Of a stretch of 39,946 bases of DNA, positions 7,896 to 17,010 are shown one piece after another (positions within the stretch are counted from its first letter, which is position 1; every line of letters begins with the position of its first letter). The position numbers and the translations under genes are program-made. The notes under the pieces are model-generated. The model made no database searches and was not told the DNA's origin. It worked only from the letters and a program-made list of their open reading frames with translations. Source of the DNA: [Mycobacterium] manitobense. GTDB taxonomy: Bacteria > Actinomycetota > Actinomycetes > Mycobacteriales > Mycobacteriaceae. Where the stretch lies: NCBI RefSeq assembly GCF_025821665.1, contig NZ_JACKSJ010000017.1, positions 1-39,946 of the forward strand, written 5' to 3'.

Positions 7896-10229
7896 ATGGG
7901 TAGGCACAGCATTCCGGATCCCGAGGACTCCGCGGACGAACCGGAAATCCCGCCGCAGAACGGAACTTCCGCCGAGGATCCGGGAACACCGCATCCGCGT
8001 CCGGGGCGCGGCCACGGCGAACCCGGGCCGCCTGCGGAGTACCGGCGACCGGACTACGGGGACCGGCGCGGCCAGGATCCGGGCTACCCGGACCAGGACC
8101 CGGATCACGACGCGGACGACTATCCGGCCGACGACTTCCCGACGACCGCGCACCGCCGCACCGAGTACTCGGACGCAAACGGGCGGGACACCGACTACCG
8201 GGACGCCGGCTACGGCGATCCCGGCCACCGGGCTCCCGGCTTCCGGGACTCCGGCTACCGCGATCCCGACTACCGCGATCCCGAGCACGATCAACCCGAT
8301 CTGCAGGACCACGGATTCGGCGCGTCCCGTGACCACCGCCGCGACGAATACGGCGGCTTCCGCGGCGATGACCATCCCGATGACCACCCCGATGACGACG
8401 TCGACGACGACTACGACGACGACTACGGGCCCGGCGGCCCGCCGCCGTCCACACCGGCAGGCCCCCAGCACAGCGGTGACTGGGACGGCGGGGAATGGAC
8501 AGGCAGCCACCGCGCCGTCGCGTCCGGGCGGCGCGGTGTCAGCGTCGGCGTGATCGCCGCCCTGGTGACCGTCGTCGTGGTGGTGGCCGCCGTCATCCTG
8601 TGGCGCTTCTTCGGTGATGCGCTGTCCGACCGCAGCGACGTCGCGGCCGCGCGCTGCGTCGACGGTGAACTCACCGTGGCCGTGCTGGCCGACCCGTCCA
8701 TCGCACCGCAGATCGAGACACTGGCCAACGGATACAACGAGACGGCGAGCCCGGTCGGCGACCGCTGCGTGAAGATCGGTGTCAAGCCAGCAGGATCGGA
8801 CCAGGTGGTCAACGGGTTCACCGGGGACTGGCCGGCCGACCTCGGTGAACGGCCCGCGCTGTGGGTCCCCGCCAGCAGCATCTCCGCGGCGCGCCTCGAG
8901 GCCGCTTCCGGGCCGCAGACCATCGACGACAGCCGGTCGCTGGTCACCTCGCCGGTGCTGCTGGCCGTCCGTCCGCAGATGAGAGCCGCGCTCGGACAGC
9001 AGAACTGGTCGACCCTGCCCAGGCTGCAGACCAACCCGACCGGTCTCGACGGGCTCAACCTGCCCGGGTGGGGTTCGCTGAAGCTGGCGCTTCCGCGCAG
9101 CGGTGACAGCGACGCGTCCTACCTCGCCGCCGAGGCGGTCGCCGCCGCGTCGGCCCCGCCGGGCGCACCGGCGAGTGGCGGGATGTCCGCGGTCAACACG
9201 CTGCTGGCGGGCCAGCCGAAACTGGCCGACGACAAAGCGGGTACGGCGATCGACGCGCTGGTGAAGGCGCCCGACCCGGCGACGGCCCCGGTGCATGCGG
9301 TCGCGGTCACCGAGCAGCAGCTGTTCCAGCGCGGCGCGTCACTGCCCAATGCGAAGAACACGCTGGCGTCCTGGCTGCCGCCCGGCCCGACGGCCACCGC
9401 CGACTACCCCACCGTTCTGCTGTCCGGCGACTGGCTGTCCAAGGAGCAGGTCGCGGCGGCCAGTGAGTTCGCCCGCTTCATGCGCAAACCCGAGGGGCTC
9501 GCCGAACTGGCCAAGGCCGGCTTCCGCGCCGAGGGCGCCACCCCGCCTGCCAGCGATGTCACGGCGTTCGCGCCGGTGTCGGCGCCGCTGTCCATCGGCG
9601 ACAGCGCGATGCGCGCCACCATGGCCGACGCGTTGACCGCACCTGCGAAGGGTTCAGCGGTCACGATCATGCTCGACCAGTCGATGCCCGCCGCCGAGGG
9701 CAACAACTCGCGGATGGGCAACGTCGTCAACGCCCTGATCCCCCGCATCGACGCGCTGCCGCCGACCGCGGCCGTCGGACTGTGGACCTTCGACGGCGCA
9801 GCCGGCTCCTCGCGGGTGCCGATGGGCCCGCTGTCGGAGCCCGTCGGAGGCACACCGCGTTCGCAGAATCTGACGACGACACTGGATTCGTTGGCGTCGA
9901 CGTCGGGCGGCGCCGTCTCGTTCACCACGCTGCGTCTGGTCTACAACGAGGCGCTCGCGAACTTCCGGCCAGGACAACCCAATTCGGTGTTGGTGATCAC
10001 CGAGGGCCCGCACACGGACCAGTCGCTGGACGGGGCGGGACTTCAGGCGTTCGTCCGGGAGGCCTTCGACCCCGCGCGTCCGGTGGCGGTGAACGTCATC
10101 GACTTCGGCTCCGACTCCGATCAGGCCACCTGGGAGGCCGTCGCGCAGACCACCCGCGGCACCTACCAGAACCTGGGCACCTCCAGTTCCCCCGACCTGA
10201 CCGGCGCGATCACCCGCTTCCTCGGCTGA
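7896..10229 (+). CDS. Membrane-anchored protein with binding-protein-like region and VWA domain (Rv1836c-like)
   Basis: A 777-residue protein in the position of Rv1836c, next to glcB. Residues 1-210 are hydrophilic and low in complexity, with repeated Tyr-Arg-Asp-Pro units (about 118-131) and a run of Asp-rich residues (about 158-178). One transmembrane helix follows (about 215-238), giving a cytoplasmic N-terminus and a large outer domain. The outer part looks like a substrate-binding-protein fold (VAVLADPSIAPQIETLANGYN; later VLLSGDWLSKEQVAAASEFA). From about 588 to the end is a VWA-like domain. Its MIDAS motif is altered: Asp594-Gln-Ser596-Met-Pro598, where DxSxS is usual. GGGAGCAGG at 7885-7893 precedes the ATG. 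Function is unknown; a wall or surface role is inference. Confidence 0.93.
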   Translation: MGRHSIPDPEDSADEPEIPPQNGTSAEDPGTPHPRPGRGHGEPGPPAEYRRPDYGDRRGQDPGYPDQDPDHDADDYPADDFPTTAHRRTEYSDANGRDTDYRDAGYGDPGHRAPGFRDSGYRDPDYRDPEHDQPDLQDHGFGASRDHRRDEYGGFRGDDHPDDHPDDDVDDDYDDDYGPGGPPPSTPAGPQHSGDWDGGEWTGSHRAVASGRRGVSVGVIAALVTVVVVVAAVILWRFFGDALSDRSDVAAARCVDGELTVAVLADPSIAPQIETLANGYNETASPVGDRCVKIGVKPAGSDQVVNGFTGDWPADLGERPALWVPASSISAARLEAASGPQTIDDSRSLVTSPVLLAVRPQMRAALGQQNWSTLPRLQTNPTGLDGLNLPGWGSLKLALPRSGDSDASYLAAEAVAAASAPPGAPASGGMSAVNTLLAGQPKLADDKAGTAIDALVKAPDPATAPVHAVAVTEQQLFQRGASLPNAKNTLASWLPPGPTATADYPTVLLSGDWLSKEQVAAASEFARFMRKPEGLAELAKAGFRAEGATPPASDVTAFAPVSAPLSIGDSAMRATMADALTAPAKGSAVTIMLDQSMPAAEGNNSRMGNVVNALIPRIDALPPTAAVGLWTFDGAAGSSRVPMGPLSEPVGGTPRSQNLTTTLDSLASTSGGAVSFTTLRLVYNEALANFRPGQPNSVLVITEGPHTDQSLDGAGLQAFVREAFDPARPVAVNVIDFGSDSDQATWEAVAQTTRGTYQNLGTSSSPDLTGAITRFLG

Positions 10230-10232
10230 GCC

Positions 10233-10255
10233 CCGGCGACACCGGGTGACGCCGG
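10233..10255 (+). terminator. Hairpin after the VWA-protein gene, possible terminator
   Basis: CCGGCG and CGCCGG pair, with a further CAC/GTG stem inside after one mismatch, starting 4 bases after the stop at 10229. It is a stable GC-rich hairpin without a T-run. Confidence 0.4.
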
Positions 10256-10312
10256 TGACTCGGGTAGCGCACTACTCGTGCCAGAGCGCTCCGGCGCGCC
10301 GACCCTGAGCGC

Positions 10313-10966
10313 ATGGGCAACAAATATTCCGTCAAGGCAGGCGACACCCTGTGGGGCATCGCCGAACAGTTCTACGGTGACGGCCGCCGTCACAGGGTGA
10401 TCGCGGTGGCCAACGACCTTGCCGACCCCGACGACATCGTCGTCGGCCAGGAGTTGGCGATCCCCTACGTCACGTACCGCTACCAGGTCCGCGCCGGTGA
10501 CAGGAAGGCCGATCTGGCGCGGCGCTTCTACCACGACGTAGCGATGAGCGGGGTCTACGAGGTCGCCAGCGGGGCCGCGCAGCGTCCGCTCGAGGTCGGC
10601 GAGTGGCTGGTGGTGCCAGACCTGGCCGACGCCGGGCACCACACGATGGCCGAGGGGGAAACTCTGGAGACCCTCGCGGACGACTGGTACGGCGTCCCGA
10701 CGTTCTGGACGATCATCGCGATCGCCAACCGGCTGGGCGGCTCCGTCCACCCGCCCGGGACCCTGCTGACCCGGCCGCGGATGAACCGGCGCCGCAGCGT
10801 GGTCCGCGGCGACACCCTGTGGCGGCTGGCCACCGACGAGTACGGCGACTACGGCGCGGACCGCACGCTGACCGCGGTGAAGCTGACCGCCGCGGCCAAC
10901 CTGATCACCGATCCCGACCATGTCGAGGTCGGGCAGGTCGTGCACTTCCCGTCGATGTGGCCCTGA
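10313..10966 (+). CDS. LysM-repeat protein without export signal
   Basis: A 217-residue protein built of LysM-like units. The clearest are the first (YSVKAGDTLWGIAEQFYGDG, ending VVGQELAIP) and the last (SVVRGDTLWRLATDEYGDYG, ending EVGQVVHFP). Two more diverged units lie between (YQVRAGDRKADLARRFYHD and HTMAEGETLETLADDWYGVP). LysM modules bind N-acetylglucosamine polymers such as peptidoglycan, but here there is no signal peptide, lipobox or membrane helix, so export by Sec is not apparent. The ATG at 10313 has no clear Shine-Dalgarno site. The gene converges on gcvP with a single base between the stop codons. A structural or scaffolding role inside the cell, or non-classical export, are both possible. 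Confidence 0.9.
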   Translation: MGNKYSVKAGDTLWGIAEQFYGDGRRHRVIAVANDLADPDDIVVGQELAIPYVTYRYQVRAGDRKADLARRFYHDVAMSGVYEVASGAAQRPLEVGEWLVVPDLADAGHHTMAEGETLETLADDWYGVPTFWTIIAIANRLGGSVHPPGTLLTRPRMNRRRSVVRGDTLWRLATDEYGDYGADRTLTAVKLTAAANLITDPDHVEVGQVVHFPSMWP

Positions 10967-10967
10967 A

Positions 10968-13814
10968 TCAGGCGAACGCCTCGACCGGCGGGCACGAGCA
11001 CACCAGGTTGCGGTCGCCGTAGGCGCCGTCGATGCGGCGCACCGGTGGCCACACCTTCGGCCGGTGACCCTTGCCGAGCGGGTAGGCGGCCTCCTCGCGG
11101 GTGTACGGGTGGTCCCAGTCCGCCACCAGCAGGCACTCCGCGGTGTGCGGTGCGCCGCGCAGCGGGTTGTCGTCGACCGACCACTCCCCCGATCCGACAC
11201 GGTCGATCTCCGCGCGGATGGCGATCATGGCCGCGATGAAGGCGTCGACCTCGGTCAGGCTCTCACTCTCGGTGGGCTCCACCATCAGGGTGCCGGCCAC
11301 CGGGAAGCTCATCGTCGGAGCATGGAAACCGTAGTCCGCCAACCGTTTCGCGACATCGTCGACGGTGACGCCGGTCTGCTTGGTGATGGGGCGCAGATCC
11401 AGGATGCACTCGTGGGCGACCATGCCGTTCTCGCCGGTGTAGAGCACCGGGTAGTACTCGTCGAGCCGGCGGGCGATGTAGTTGGCCGAGGCGATCGCCG
11501 TCAACGACGCCGCACGCAGTCCCGCGGCCCCCATCATCCGGATGTAGGCCCAGGTGATCGGCAGGATTGACGCCGATCCGTACGGCGCGGCCGACACGGT
11601 GTAGTCGTCACCGAGTTCGTCGGCCAGCGGGTGGCCGGGCAGGTAGGGCGCCAGATGCGACCGCACCGCCACCGGACCGACGCCGGGGCCGCCGCCGCCG
11701 TGCGGGATGCAGAACGTCTTGTGCAGGTTCAGGTGGCTGACGTCGCCGCCGAACCGGCCCGGGCGCGCCAGACCCACCAGCGCGTTGAGGTTGGCGCCGT
11801 CGACGTAGACCTGACCGCCCGCGTCGTGCACGGCAGCGCAGATGTCGGCGACGTCGTGTTCGTACACCCCGTGCGTGGAGGGATAGGTGATCATCAGCGC
11901 CGCAAGGCGTTCCGCGTGCTCGGCCACCTTGGCCCGCAGGTCGTCGAGGTCCACGTCACCGTTGGGGCGGCAGGCCACCACCGCCACCCGCATACCCGCC
12001 AGCGCCGCCGACGCCGCGTTGGTGCCGTGCGCACTCGACGGGATCAGGCAGATGTTCCGTTCGGCGTCACCGCGGCTGAGGTGGTAGGCCTGGATCGCCA
12101 GCAGTCCGGCGTACTCGCCCTGCGAGCCGGCGTTGGGCTGCAGCGAGATCTCGTCGTAGCCGGTGATGCCGGTCAACCACTCCTGCAGATCGGCGATCAG
12201 CCTGCGCAGGCCCGGGGTGTCCGAGGCGGCGGCGAACGGGTGCTGACGGGCGAACTCCGGCCAGGTGATGGGTTCCATCTCGGCGGCCGCATTGAGTTTC
12301 ATCGTGCACGACCCGAGCGGGATCATGCTGCGGTCCAGGGCGATGTCCTTGTCCGCCAGCGACCGCAGGTACCGCATCATCTCGGTCTCGGTGCGGTACC
12401 GCGAGAACGCCGGATGGGTCATGAATTCCGAAGTGCGGGTGGCGATCTCGGGCCCGGTGAAGGGCGCGCCGCCGCGGTCGGCGCCGAACGCCGACAGCAC
12501 CGTCGCGACGTGCTCGGCGGTGGTGGCCTCGTCGCAGGAGACCGAGACGTGGTCGGCGTCGACCTGCCAGACGTTGATGCCGCTCGCCTTGGCCTCGTCG
12601 CGGACCTGCGCGGCGCGACCCGGCACGCGGGCGAGCACGGTGTCGAAGAAGGCGTCGTGCACCACCTCCACCCCGGCATCGGCCAGTCCGGTGGCGACGG
12701 CGCGGGCGTGTCCGTGCACCCGTCGCGCGATCGACGTCAGCCCCTCGGGGCCGTGATAGCTGGCATACATCGCGGCGATCACCGCGAGCAGCACCTGTGC
12801 GGTGCAGATGTTGCTGGTGGCCTTGTCGCGGCGGATGTGCTGTTCGCGGGTCTGCAGCGCCAGCCGGTACGCCGGCGAGCCGTCCGCGTCGACGGACACC
12901 CCGACCAGCCGGCCGGGAAGCTGCCGGGCGTGCTTGGTGTGCACCGCGAGGTAGCCGGCGTGCGGTCCGCCGAAGCCCATCGGCACGCCGAACCGCTGGG
13001 TGGTGCCGAACGCGACGTCGGCGCCGAACTCGCCGGGCGGGGTGATCAGGGTCAGCGCGAGCAGGTCTGCGCCGAAGGCGACCAGCGCCCCGCGTTCGTG
13101 CGCCTCGGTGACCAGTGCCGACCAGTCCACCACCGCCCCGCTCGCGCCGGGCAGCTGGGCGACGACGCCGAAGAAGTCGCCGTCGGGCAGTCCGTCGCGC
13201 AGGTCCGCGGTGACGATCTCGATGCCCAGCGGTGCGGCCCGGGTGGCGAGCACCGCCGCGGTCTGGGTGTAGACGTCCACGTCGACGGCCAGCCGGTGGG
13301 ACTTGCTCTTACCCGCCCGCTGCATCAGCGTCATCGCCTCGGCGGCGGCCGTGCCCTCGTCGAGCATCGACGCGTTGGACACCTCGAGGCCCGTCAGGTC
13401 GCAGACCATGGTCTGGAAGTTGAGCAGGGCCTCCAGCCGGCCCTGGCTGATCTCCGGTTGGTAGGGGGTGTAGGCGGTGTACCACGCGGGGTTCTCGAGG
13501 ATGTTGCGGCGCAGCACCGGCGGCGTCAACGTGTCGAAGTAGCCCTGCCCGATCATCGACACGGCCACGGTGTTCGAGTCCGCCAGCGCGCGCAGTTCGG
13601 CGAGCGCCTCCTGCTCGGAGGCCGGCGGCGGCAGCTGCTCCAGCCCGGGCGCCACGCCGTCGGCCGACAGCGCGTCGATGATGTCCGCGGGGAGCGCCTT
13701 GTCGGCGAGTTCCTGCAGCGACGCCACACCGATGGTGTCGAGCATCGTGGCGACGGCGTCGGCATCGGGGCCGATGTGCCGGTCGGCGAAACGGGTGGGG
13801 TGGGTGTCAACCAC
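10968..13814 (-). CDS. gcvP: Glycine dehydrogenase (decarboxylating), P protein of glycine cleavage
   Basis: PLP enzyme that decarboxylates glycine and passes the aminomethyl group to lipoylated GcvH. The 948 residues are the normal length of the fused (single-chain) P protein. The PLP lysine is Lys699 in [16 protein letters not shown], with the glycine-rich loop following. The N-terminus [12 protein letters not shown] and the [21 protein letters not shown] block are diagnostic. The start is GTG 13814. A tandem glycine riboswitch occupies the leader, so expression should rise with glycine. gcvH lies upstream on the same strand (17011-17406), while a gcvT gene is not in this window. M. tuberculosis calls this gene gcvB. 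The 3' end meets the LysM gene tail to tail. Confidence 0.99.
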   Translation of the reverse strand: MVDTHPTRFADRHIGPDADAVATMLDTIGVASLQELADKALPADIIDALSADGVAPGLEQLPPPASEQEALAELRALADSNTVAVSMIGQGYFDTLTPPVLRRNILENPAWYTAYTPYQPEISQGRLEALLNFQTMVCDLTGLEVSNASMLDEGTAAAEAMTLMQRAGKSKSHRLAVDVDVYTQTAAVLATRAAPLGIEIVTADLRDGLPDGDFFGVVAQLPGASGAVVDWSALVTEAHERGALVAFGADLLALTLITPPGEFGADVAFGTTQRFGVPMGFGGPHAGYLAVHTKHARQLPGRLVGVSVDADGSPAYRLALQTREQHIRRDKATSNICTAQVLLAVIAAMYASYHGPEGLTSIARRVHGHARAVATGLADAGVEVVHDAFFDTVLARVPGRAAQVRDEAKASGINVWQVDADHVSVSCDEATTAEHVATVLSAFGADRGGAPFTGPEIATRTSEFMTHPAFSRYRTETEMMRYLRSLADKDIALDRSMIPLGSCTMKLNAAAEMEPITWPEFARQHPFAAASDTPGLRRLIADLQEWLTGITGYDEISLQPNAGSQGEYAGLLAIQAYHLSRGDAERNICLIPSSAHGTNAASAALAGMRVAVVACRPNGDVDLDDLRAKVAEHAERLAALMITYPSTHGVYEHDVADICAAVHDAGGQVYVDGANLNALVGLARPGRFGGDVSHLNLHKTFCIPHGGGGPGVGPVAVRSHLAPYLPGHPLADELGDDYTVSAAPYGSASILPITWAYIRMMGAAGLRAASLTAIASANYIARRLDEYYPVLYTGENGMVAHECILDLRPITKQTGVTVDDVAKRLADYGFHAPTMSFPVAGTLMVEPTESESLTEVDAFIAAMIAIRAEIDRVGSGEWSVDDNPLRGAPHTAECLLVADWDHPYTREEAAYPLGKGHRPKVWPPVRRIDGAYGDRNLVCSCPPVEAFA

Positions 13815-13873
13815 TGGTCAGCACTCCTGACGCGTGAGGGCGGAAACCGCTGCGTACCGCTCGGGTTCCTCTC

Positions 13874-14070
13874 CCTCTGTCGTCGGTGCCTGAGAGATTC
13901 GGCGCGAGCGCCTTTCCCCATGGGCGGGTGGACGGCCGCCGTGCCCGGTGGGCCCACCACTTTCCAGAGGCATCGGGGTCACGCGCGGTCCTGGGTGCCT
14001 GAGAGGTTGACGGAGAGGTGTTGCTCCTTCGGCGCCCGTGACCTACAGCCACGGATCTCTCCCGCGTGTG
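13874..14070 (-). ncRNA. Tandem glycine riboswitch (gcvT element) upstream of gcvP
   Basis: On the minus strand two glycine aptamers lie in series. Aptamer 1 spans 14070-13980: its P1 arms are CACACGCGG and CCGCGCGTG (8 of 9 pairs), and it holds GGGAGAG, GCGCCGAAGGAGCAA and CTCTCAGGCACCCAGGAC. Aptamer 2 spans 13970-13874: its P1 arms are CCTCTG and CAGAGG, with GCGCCGAATCTCTCAGGCA and GACAGAGGG. The linker is 9 bases. About 60 bases separate the element from the GTG of gcvP, leaving room for an expression platform. Glycine riboswitches of this type usually switch on glycine-cleavage genes when glycine binds. Confidence 0.93.
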
Positions 14071-14085
14071 GGCGATGCGTCGACC

Positions 14086-14091
14086 AGTCTA
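14086..14091 (-). promoter_or_regulatory. Probable -10 element for the riboswitch-gcvP transcript
   Basis: TAGACT on the minus strand fits TANNNT and lies about 16 bases before the first aptamer helix, so the transcript would begin near 14079 and contain both complete aptamers. Confidence 0.5.
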
Positions 14092-14151
14092 GCGGTCGGC
14101 CGATGCCGTCGCCGTGCACCGCGTGTCGCGCGGCGCAGAAGTGGTGCCCGG

Positions 14152-14775
14152 TCAGCCGATCTTGCGGTCGCGGTGCTTGCGCCGCGACGCGAGCTCGTCC
14201 TCGGGAGCGGCGATCGACTCGCCGCCGTCGGCCCGCTCGCCGGGGAAGTCCGCGATCGCGCCGGTCAGTTCCCGCATCGCGCCGGAGACGGCGATGCCGA
14301 ACACGCCCTGGCCGCCCTGCAGCAGGTCGACCACCTCCTCGGCGGAGGTGCACTCGTAGACGGTGGTGCCGTCGGAGAACAGCGTGATGTTGGCCAGGTC
14401 GCTGACGCCGCGCTGACGCAGGTGCTCGACGGCCACCCGGATGTTGTGCAGCGAGATGCCGGTGTCCAGCAGTCGCTTGACGATCTTGAGGACCAGGATG
14501 TCCTTGAACGAGTACAGCCGCTGGCTGCCCGACCCTGCGGCGCCCCGGATGGAGGGCACCACCAGCGAGGTGCGGGCCCAGTAGTCCAGCTGCCGGTAGG
14601 TGATGCCGGCGATCTGGCAGGCGCTCGGCCCGCGGTAGCCGACGAGTTCGTCGGGCACCGAGTCGTCGGGGAACAGGCCGCCCTGGACGGGTTCGCCGAC
14701 CGGTGCGGTGGCCGGGTTGGCCGCCCTCTCGCCGGAGGACAGATCCAGCTGCTCCTGACGTGGCGTGTCGCCCAC
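14152..14775 (-). CDS. resR: MerR-family regulator, ResR/McdR (Rv1830) type
   Basis: DNA-binding regulator of the MerR superfamily. From GTG 14775 ([12 protein letters not shown]) it has 207 residues. GAGAGGA lies 7 bases before this start; a longer frame from 14841 (229 residues) is possible. The winged helix-turn-helix is [20 protein letters not shown], followed by [34 protein letters not shown], the typical MerR wing and linking helices. The tail is charged ([15 protein letters not shown]). The equivalent M. tuberculosis gene Rv1830 has been linked to control of cell division and growth after antibiotic exposure. The gene lies between the nuclease-family gene and gcvP, with its own probable promoter at 14866-14871. 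Confidence 0.92.
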   Translation of the reverse strand: MGDTPRQEQLDLSSGERAANPATAPVGEPVQGGLFPDDSVPDELVGYRGPSACQIAGITYRQLDYWARTSLVVPSIRGAAGSGSQRLYSFKDILVLKIVKRLLDTGISLHNIRVAVEHLRQRGVSDLANITLFSDGTTVYECTSAEEVVDLLQGGQGVFGIAVSGAMRELTGAIADFPGERADGGESIAAPEDELASRRKHRDRKIG

Positions 14776-14865
14776 TATGGAATCCTCTCGCCGACCGAAC
14801 CCGCTCGCGGGGAAACTGCGTTGACCTGCACTGCAGTCCACCTGCCACGAGTCCGAATGTGTCCG

Positions 14866-14871
14866 AGCATA
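14866..14871 (-). promoter_or_regulatory. Probable -10 element for the ResR-type gene
   Basis: TATGCT on the minus strand fits TANNNT and predicts a start near 14859, giving a leader of about 85 bases before GTG 14775. The leader contains an 8-base palindrome ACTGCAGT (about 14829-14836) that could be an operator. Confidence 0.4.
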
Positions 14872-15013
14872 CGCTTTCCGACGGCCGGTGACTGCCCGTC
14901 GCCCTCAAAGTATGGCGGCCTGCTCCACCGTTGCCGGGCACCTGCGCCGCGTGTCGACGCCGGAGTCGCCAGTTGAGACGCATCCGTGACCATCGACGGA
15001 GCCACGGCCGGAA

Positions 15014-15508
15014 TCAGGTCGCCTTGAAGTCGTCGGGCGACACGCTGTCCAGGAACTCCTTGAACTTCTCCACCTCGTCCTCACGGACGGCGCCCGCGGC
15101 CTCCTCGTCGTTCTCGTCGGGGATCAGCAGGCCGGCCTCGGCCAGCACCGCCTCCTCGACGTAGATCGGGACGCCGACGCGCAACGCGATCGCCACCGAA
15201 TCCGACGGCCGCGCCGACACCTTGATGTCGCGGTCGAAGACGAGGTCGGCGTAGAAGGTGCCCTCCTGCAGGTCGACGATGCGGACCTCGCGCAGTGAGT
15301 GCCCGAGCGCGGCGATCAGGTCGCGGATCAGGTCGTGGGTCAGCGGCCGGGCCGGCTCGACCCCCTGCTGCTCGAGTGCGATCGCGGCGGCTTCGGACTG
15401 ACCGATCCAGATCGGCAGGTACCGGTCACCGTTGGATTCGCGCAGCAGCAGCACCGGCTGGTTCTGAGGCTGTTCCACGCGAATGCCGACCACCCGTACC
15501 TCAGCCAT
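15014..15508 (-). CDS. Bifunctional nuclease (BFN/DUF151) family protein, Rv1829-like
   Basis: A 164-residue soluble protein of the DUF151 family, named bifunctional nuclease from plant and Thermotoga members. Seen motifs are VVGIRVEQPQNQPVLLLRE near the start, YLPIWIGQSEAAAIALEQQG, RPLTHDLIRDLIAALG and SARPSDSVAIALRVGVPIYV, which define the family. The C-terminus is acidic (about 125-160). Its biochemical role in mycobacteria is not established. It sits between two MerR regulators with a 94-base gap upstream that contains a possible promoter, so it may be expressed both with and apart from the garA unit. Confidence 0.95.
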   Translation of the reverse strand: MAEVRVVGIRVEQPQNQPVLLLRESNGDRYLPIWIGQSEAAAIALEQQGVEPARPLTHDLIRDLIAALGHSLREVRIVDLQEGTFYADLVFDRDIKVSARPSDSVAIALRVGVPIYVEEAVLAEAGLLIPDENDEEAAGAVREDEVEKFKEFLDSVSPDDFKAT

Positions 15509-15592
15509 CAGTGTCTGCCCTCCGCACCCGGTGTGCCGCTAACCGTTCGGGGCCCAGCGGGCCCCGGACGCGACGAAAAAGCCGTCACGGCG

Positions 15593-15598
15593 AGTCTA
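15593..15598 (-). promoter_or_regulatory. Possible -10 element for the BFN-family gene
   Basis: TAGACT on the minus strand fits TANNNT in the gap between the Rv1828-like and Rv1829-like genes, with a predicted leader of about 75 bases. Confidence 0.3.
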
Positions 15599-15602
15599 AT
15601 CC

Positions 15603-16349
15603 TCACCGATCCAGTACGTCGCGTACGGCCGACTTGATCAATGACGTGTGCAAGGTGATCGCCAGGGCCGCCACCTCGCGGGCGAGGTCGTCGGCCCGGT
15701 CACGGGCTCCGGCCTGACTGCCTTTGCCGACGGGACCCGCGATTTGGGCGATCAGGTCGGACTGGCGGTCCGCCGCCGACCGGAACGCCCGCAGGTGCCG
15801 CGGCTCGACGCCGTATTCGGCGAGCGCCCGGGCGCACTGCGCGATCACCACGGAATGCTCGTCGAAGAATCCGCCGGGCCCGGTGGTGATGACGCCGCTC
15901 TTGACCAGTGCGGTCAGCAGCTCCTCCGCCACACCGGATCGCGTGAGCAGGTCCTCGCGGCTCAACCGGACCTGCGTGCGTGCCACCCCCGACGCCGCCG
16001 CGCCGTCGGCGGTGTCCCCGGCGTCACCGTCCGCCGGCACCAGCCGCGGCACCCCGTAGGGCGACTTGGGTTGCGGCAGCTCGCCGTCCGGTTGTGCGTC
16101 CAGCTGCGCCTTGATCACCTTCAGGGGCAGGTACTGGTCCCGCTGGGCGGTCAGCACGAACCGCAGCCGTGCGCAGTCGTATGCCGTGAACCGCCGGTAG
16201 CCCGACGCGGTGCGCTCCGGTGTGACCAGACCCTCGGCCTCGAGGAACCGGATCTTGGAGATGGTCACGTCCGGGAAGTCCGGTCGCAGCAGATCGAGGA
16301 CCGCTCCGATCGACATCCCGGAGAACGCGGGGGTGTCGGGGGCGGTCAC
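15603..16349 (-). CDS. MerR-family regulator, Rv1828-like
   Basis: A 248-residue MerR-superfamily DNA-binding protein. The N-terminal winged helix-turn-helix is [20 protein letters not shown], then [20 protein letters not shown] and [21 protein letters not shown] central hinge is rich in Asp, Gly and Ala (about 105-125). The C-terminal half (about 130-240) probably holds a dimer or ligand region ([20 protein letters not shown], then [20 protein letters not shown]). The GTG start at 16349 comes 2 bases after the garA stop, so it is coupled to garA. It shares the helix-turn-helix plan of the ResR-type protein two genes downstream but is otherwise different. The ligand is unknown. Confidence 0.94.
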   Translation of the reverse strand: MTAPDTPAFSGMSIGAVLDLLRPDFPDVTISKIRFLEAEGLVTPERTASGYRRFTAYDCARLRFVLTAQRDQYLPLKVIKAQLDAQPDGELPQPKSPYGVPRLVPADGDAGDTADGAAASGVARTQVRLSREDLLTRSGVAEELLTALVKSGVITTGPGGFFDEHSVVIAQCARALAEYGVEPRHLRAFRSAADRQSDLIAQIAGPVGKGSQAGARDRADDLAREVAALAITLHTSLIKSAVRDVLDR

Positions 16350-16351
16350 GG

Positions 16352-16834
16352 TCAGCTGCCCGGGCCGCTGTCGTCGTCGGTCTTGGGGCCGGTCAGGAAG
16401 ACCAGGCGGAACTTGCCGATCTGCACCTCGTCGCCGTTGGCCAGCACGGCCGAGTCGACCGGTTCGCGGTTGACGTAGGTGCCGTTGAGGCTGCCGACGT
16501 CGACGACCTGGAACTCGCCGGACTCGAGCCGGAACTCTGCGTGACGGCGGCTGACCGTGACGTCGTCGAGGAAGATGTCGCTGTCGGGGTGACGGCCGGC
16601 CGACGTGGTCGGCTGGTCGAGCAGGAAGCGCGATCCGGCGTTGGGTCCCCTCTTGACGACCAGCAACGCCGAGCCGACGGGCAGTCCCTCGACCCCGGAG
16701 ACCGAACCTTCGGCGCTCGCGCTCGCCGGTGCATCGAGTTCGTTGAGGAAGTCGGCGCGGAACACCGAAGTCGTCTCGACAGTGACTTCGTCAGACGTCT
16801 GATCTGCTCCGGAACTGCTGTCCTTCTCCGTCAC
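16352..16834 (-). CDS. garA: GarA, FHA-domain regulator of 2-oxoglutarate and glutamate metabolism
   Basis: A 160-residue phospho-switch protein. In mycobacteria it inhibits 2-oxoglutarate dehydrogenase and NAD-glutamate dehydrogenase and activates glutamate synthase, until phosphorylated by PknG or PknB. The N-terminal motif VETTSVF places the two phosphorylatable threonines at Thr21 and Thr22. The FHA domain (about 56-150) carries Gly80-Arg81-His82, Ser95-Arg-Arg-His98 and Asn117-Gly-Thr119, the phosphothreonine-binding set. The GTG start has AAGGAG 6 bases upstream. Its place between gcvH and the Rv1828-like regulator is the same as in M. tuberculosis (Rv1827) and links glycine cleavage with control of nitrogen metabolism. 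Confidence 0.98.
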   Translation of the reverse strand: MTEKDSSSGADQTSDEVTVETTSVFRADFLNELDAPASASAEGSVSGVEGLPVGSALLVVKRGPNAGSRFLLDQPTTSAGRHPDSDIFLDDVTVSRRHAEFRLESGEFQVVDVGSLNGTYVNREPVDSAVLANGDEVQIGKFRLVFLTGPKTDDDSGPGS

Positions 16835-16997
16835 CCGCTGCTCCTTACTGGCTGCTGTGGCGTCATCCGGCCGGTGCTCCGGCCGTCATTTGTCCTTGGT
16901 CGACCGTACCGCGCAGTGCGCCTCGTTGTACCCACCACCGCCGGATCGGCCAGTCGTGGGCCGTCACCGCGTCAGGTCGGTCGAACTTGTCCGCACG

Positions 16998-17003
16998 ACC
17001 CTA
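16998..17003 (-). promoter_or_regulatory. Possible -10 element for garA
   Basis: TAGGGT on the minus strand lies in the 176-base gap between gcvH and garA. A second fit, TACGGT, is at 16903-16908, closer to the start. The long gap suggests garA has its own promoter, but which of the two is used cannot be told from sequence. Confidence 0.35.
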
Positions 17004-17010
17004 ACAACTG

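Noticed and set aside
8200..8300. Repeat array (Tyr-Arg-Asp-Pro units) as a CRISPR or DNA repeat element
   Set aside because: The repeats are in frame and encode a low-complexity tail; unit lengths vary and there are no spacers.
5530..8454. Long minus-strand frame (974 codons) opposite glcB
   Set aside because: Typical GC-rich shadow: composition is Arg, Gly, His and Val repeats, and the plus strand carries an unmistakable malate synthase with all catalytic residues.
11631..14387. Long plus-strand frame (918 codons) opposite gcvP and the riboswitch
   Set aside because: Shadow of gcvP; it runs through the riboswitch, and the protein shows no domain.
14791..14841. Longer ResR-type start at 14841
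   Set aside because: Possible, but the GTG at 14775 has a good ribosome-binding site and the added residues look like untranslated leader; kept only as an alternative.
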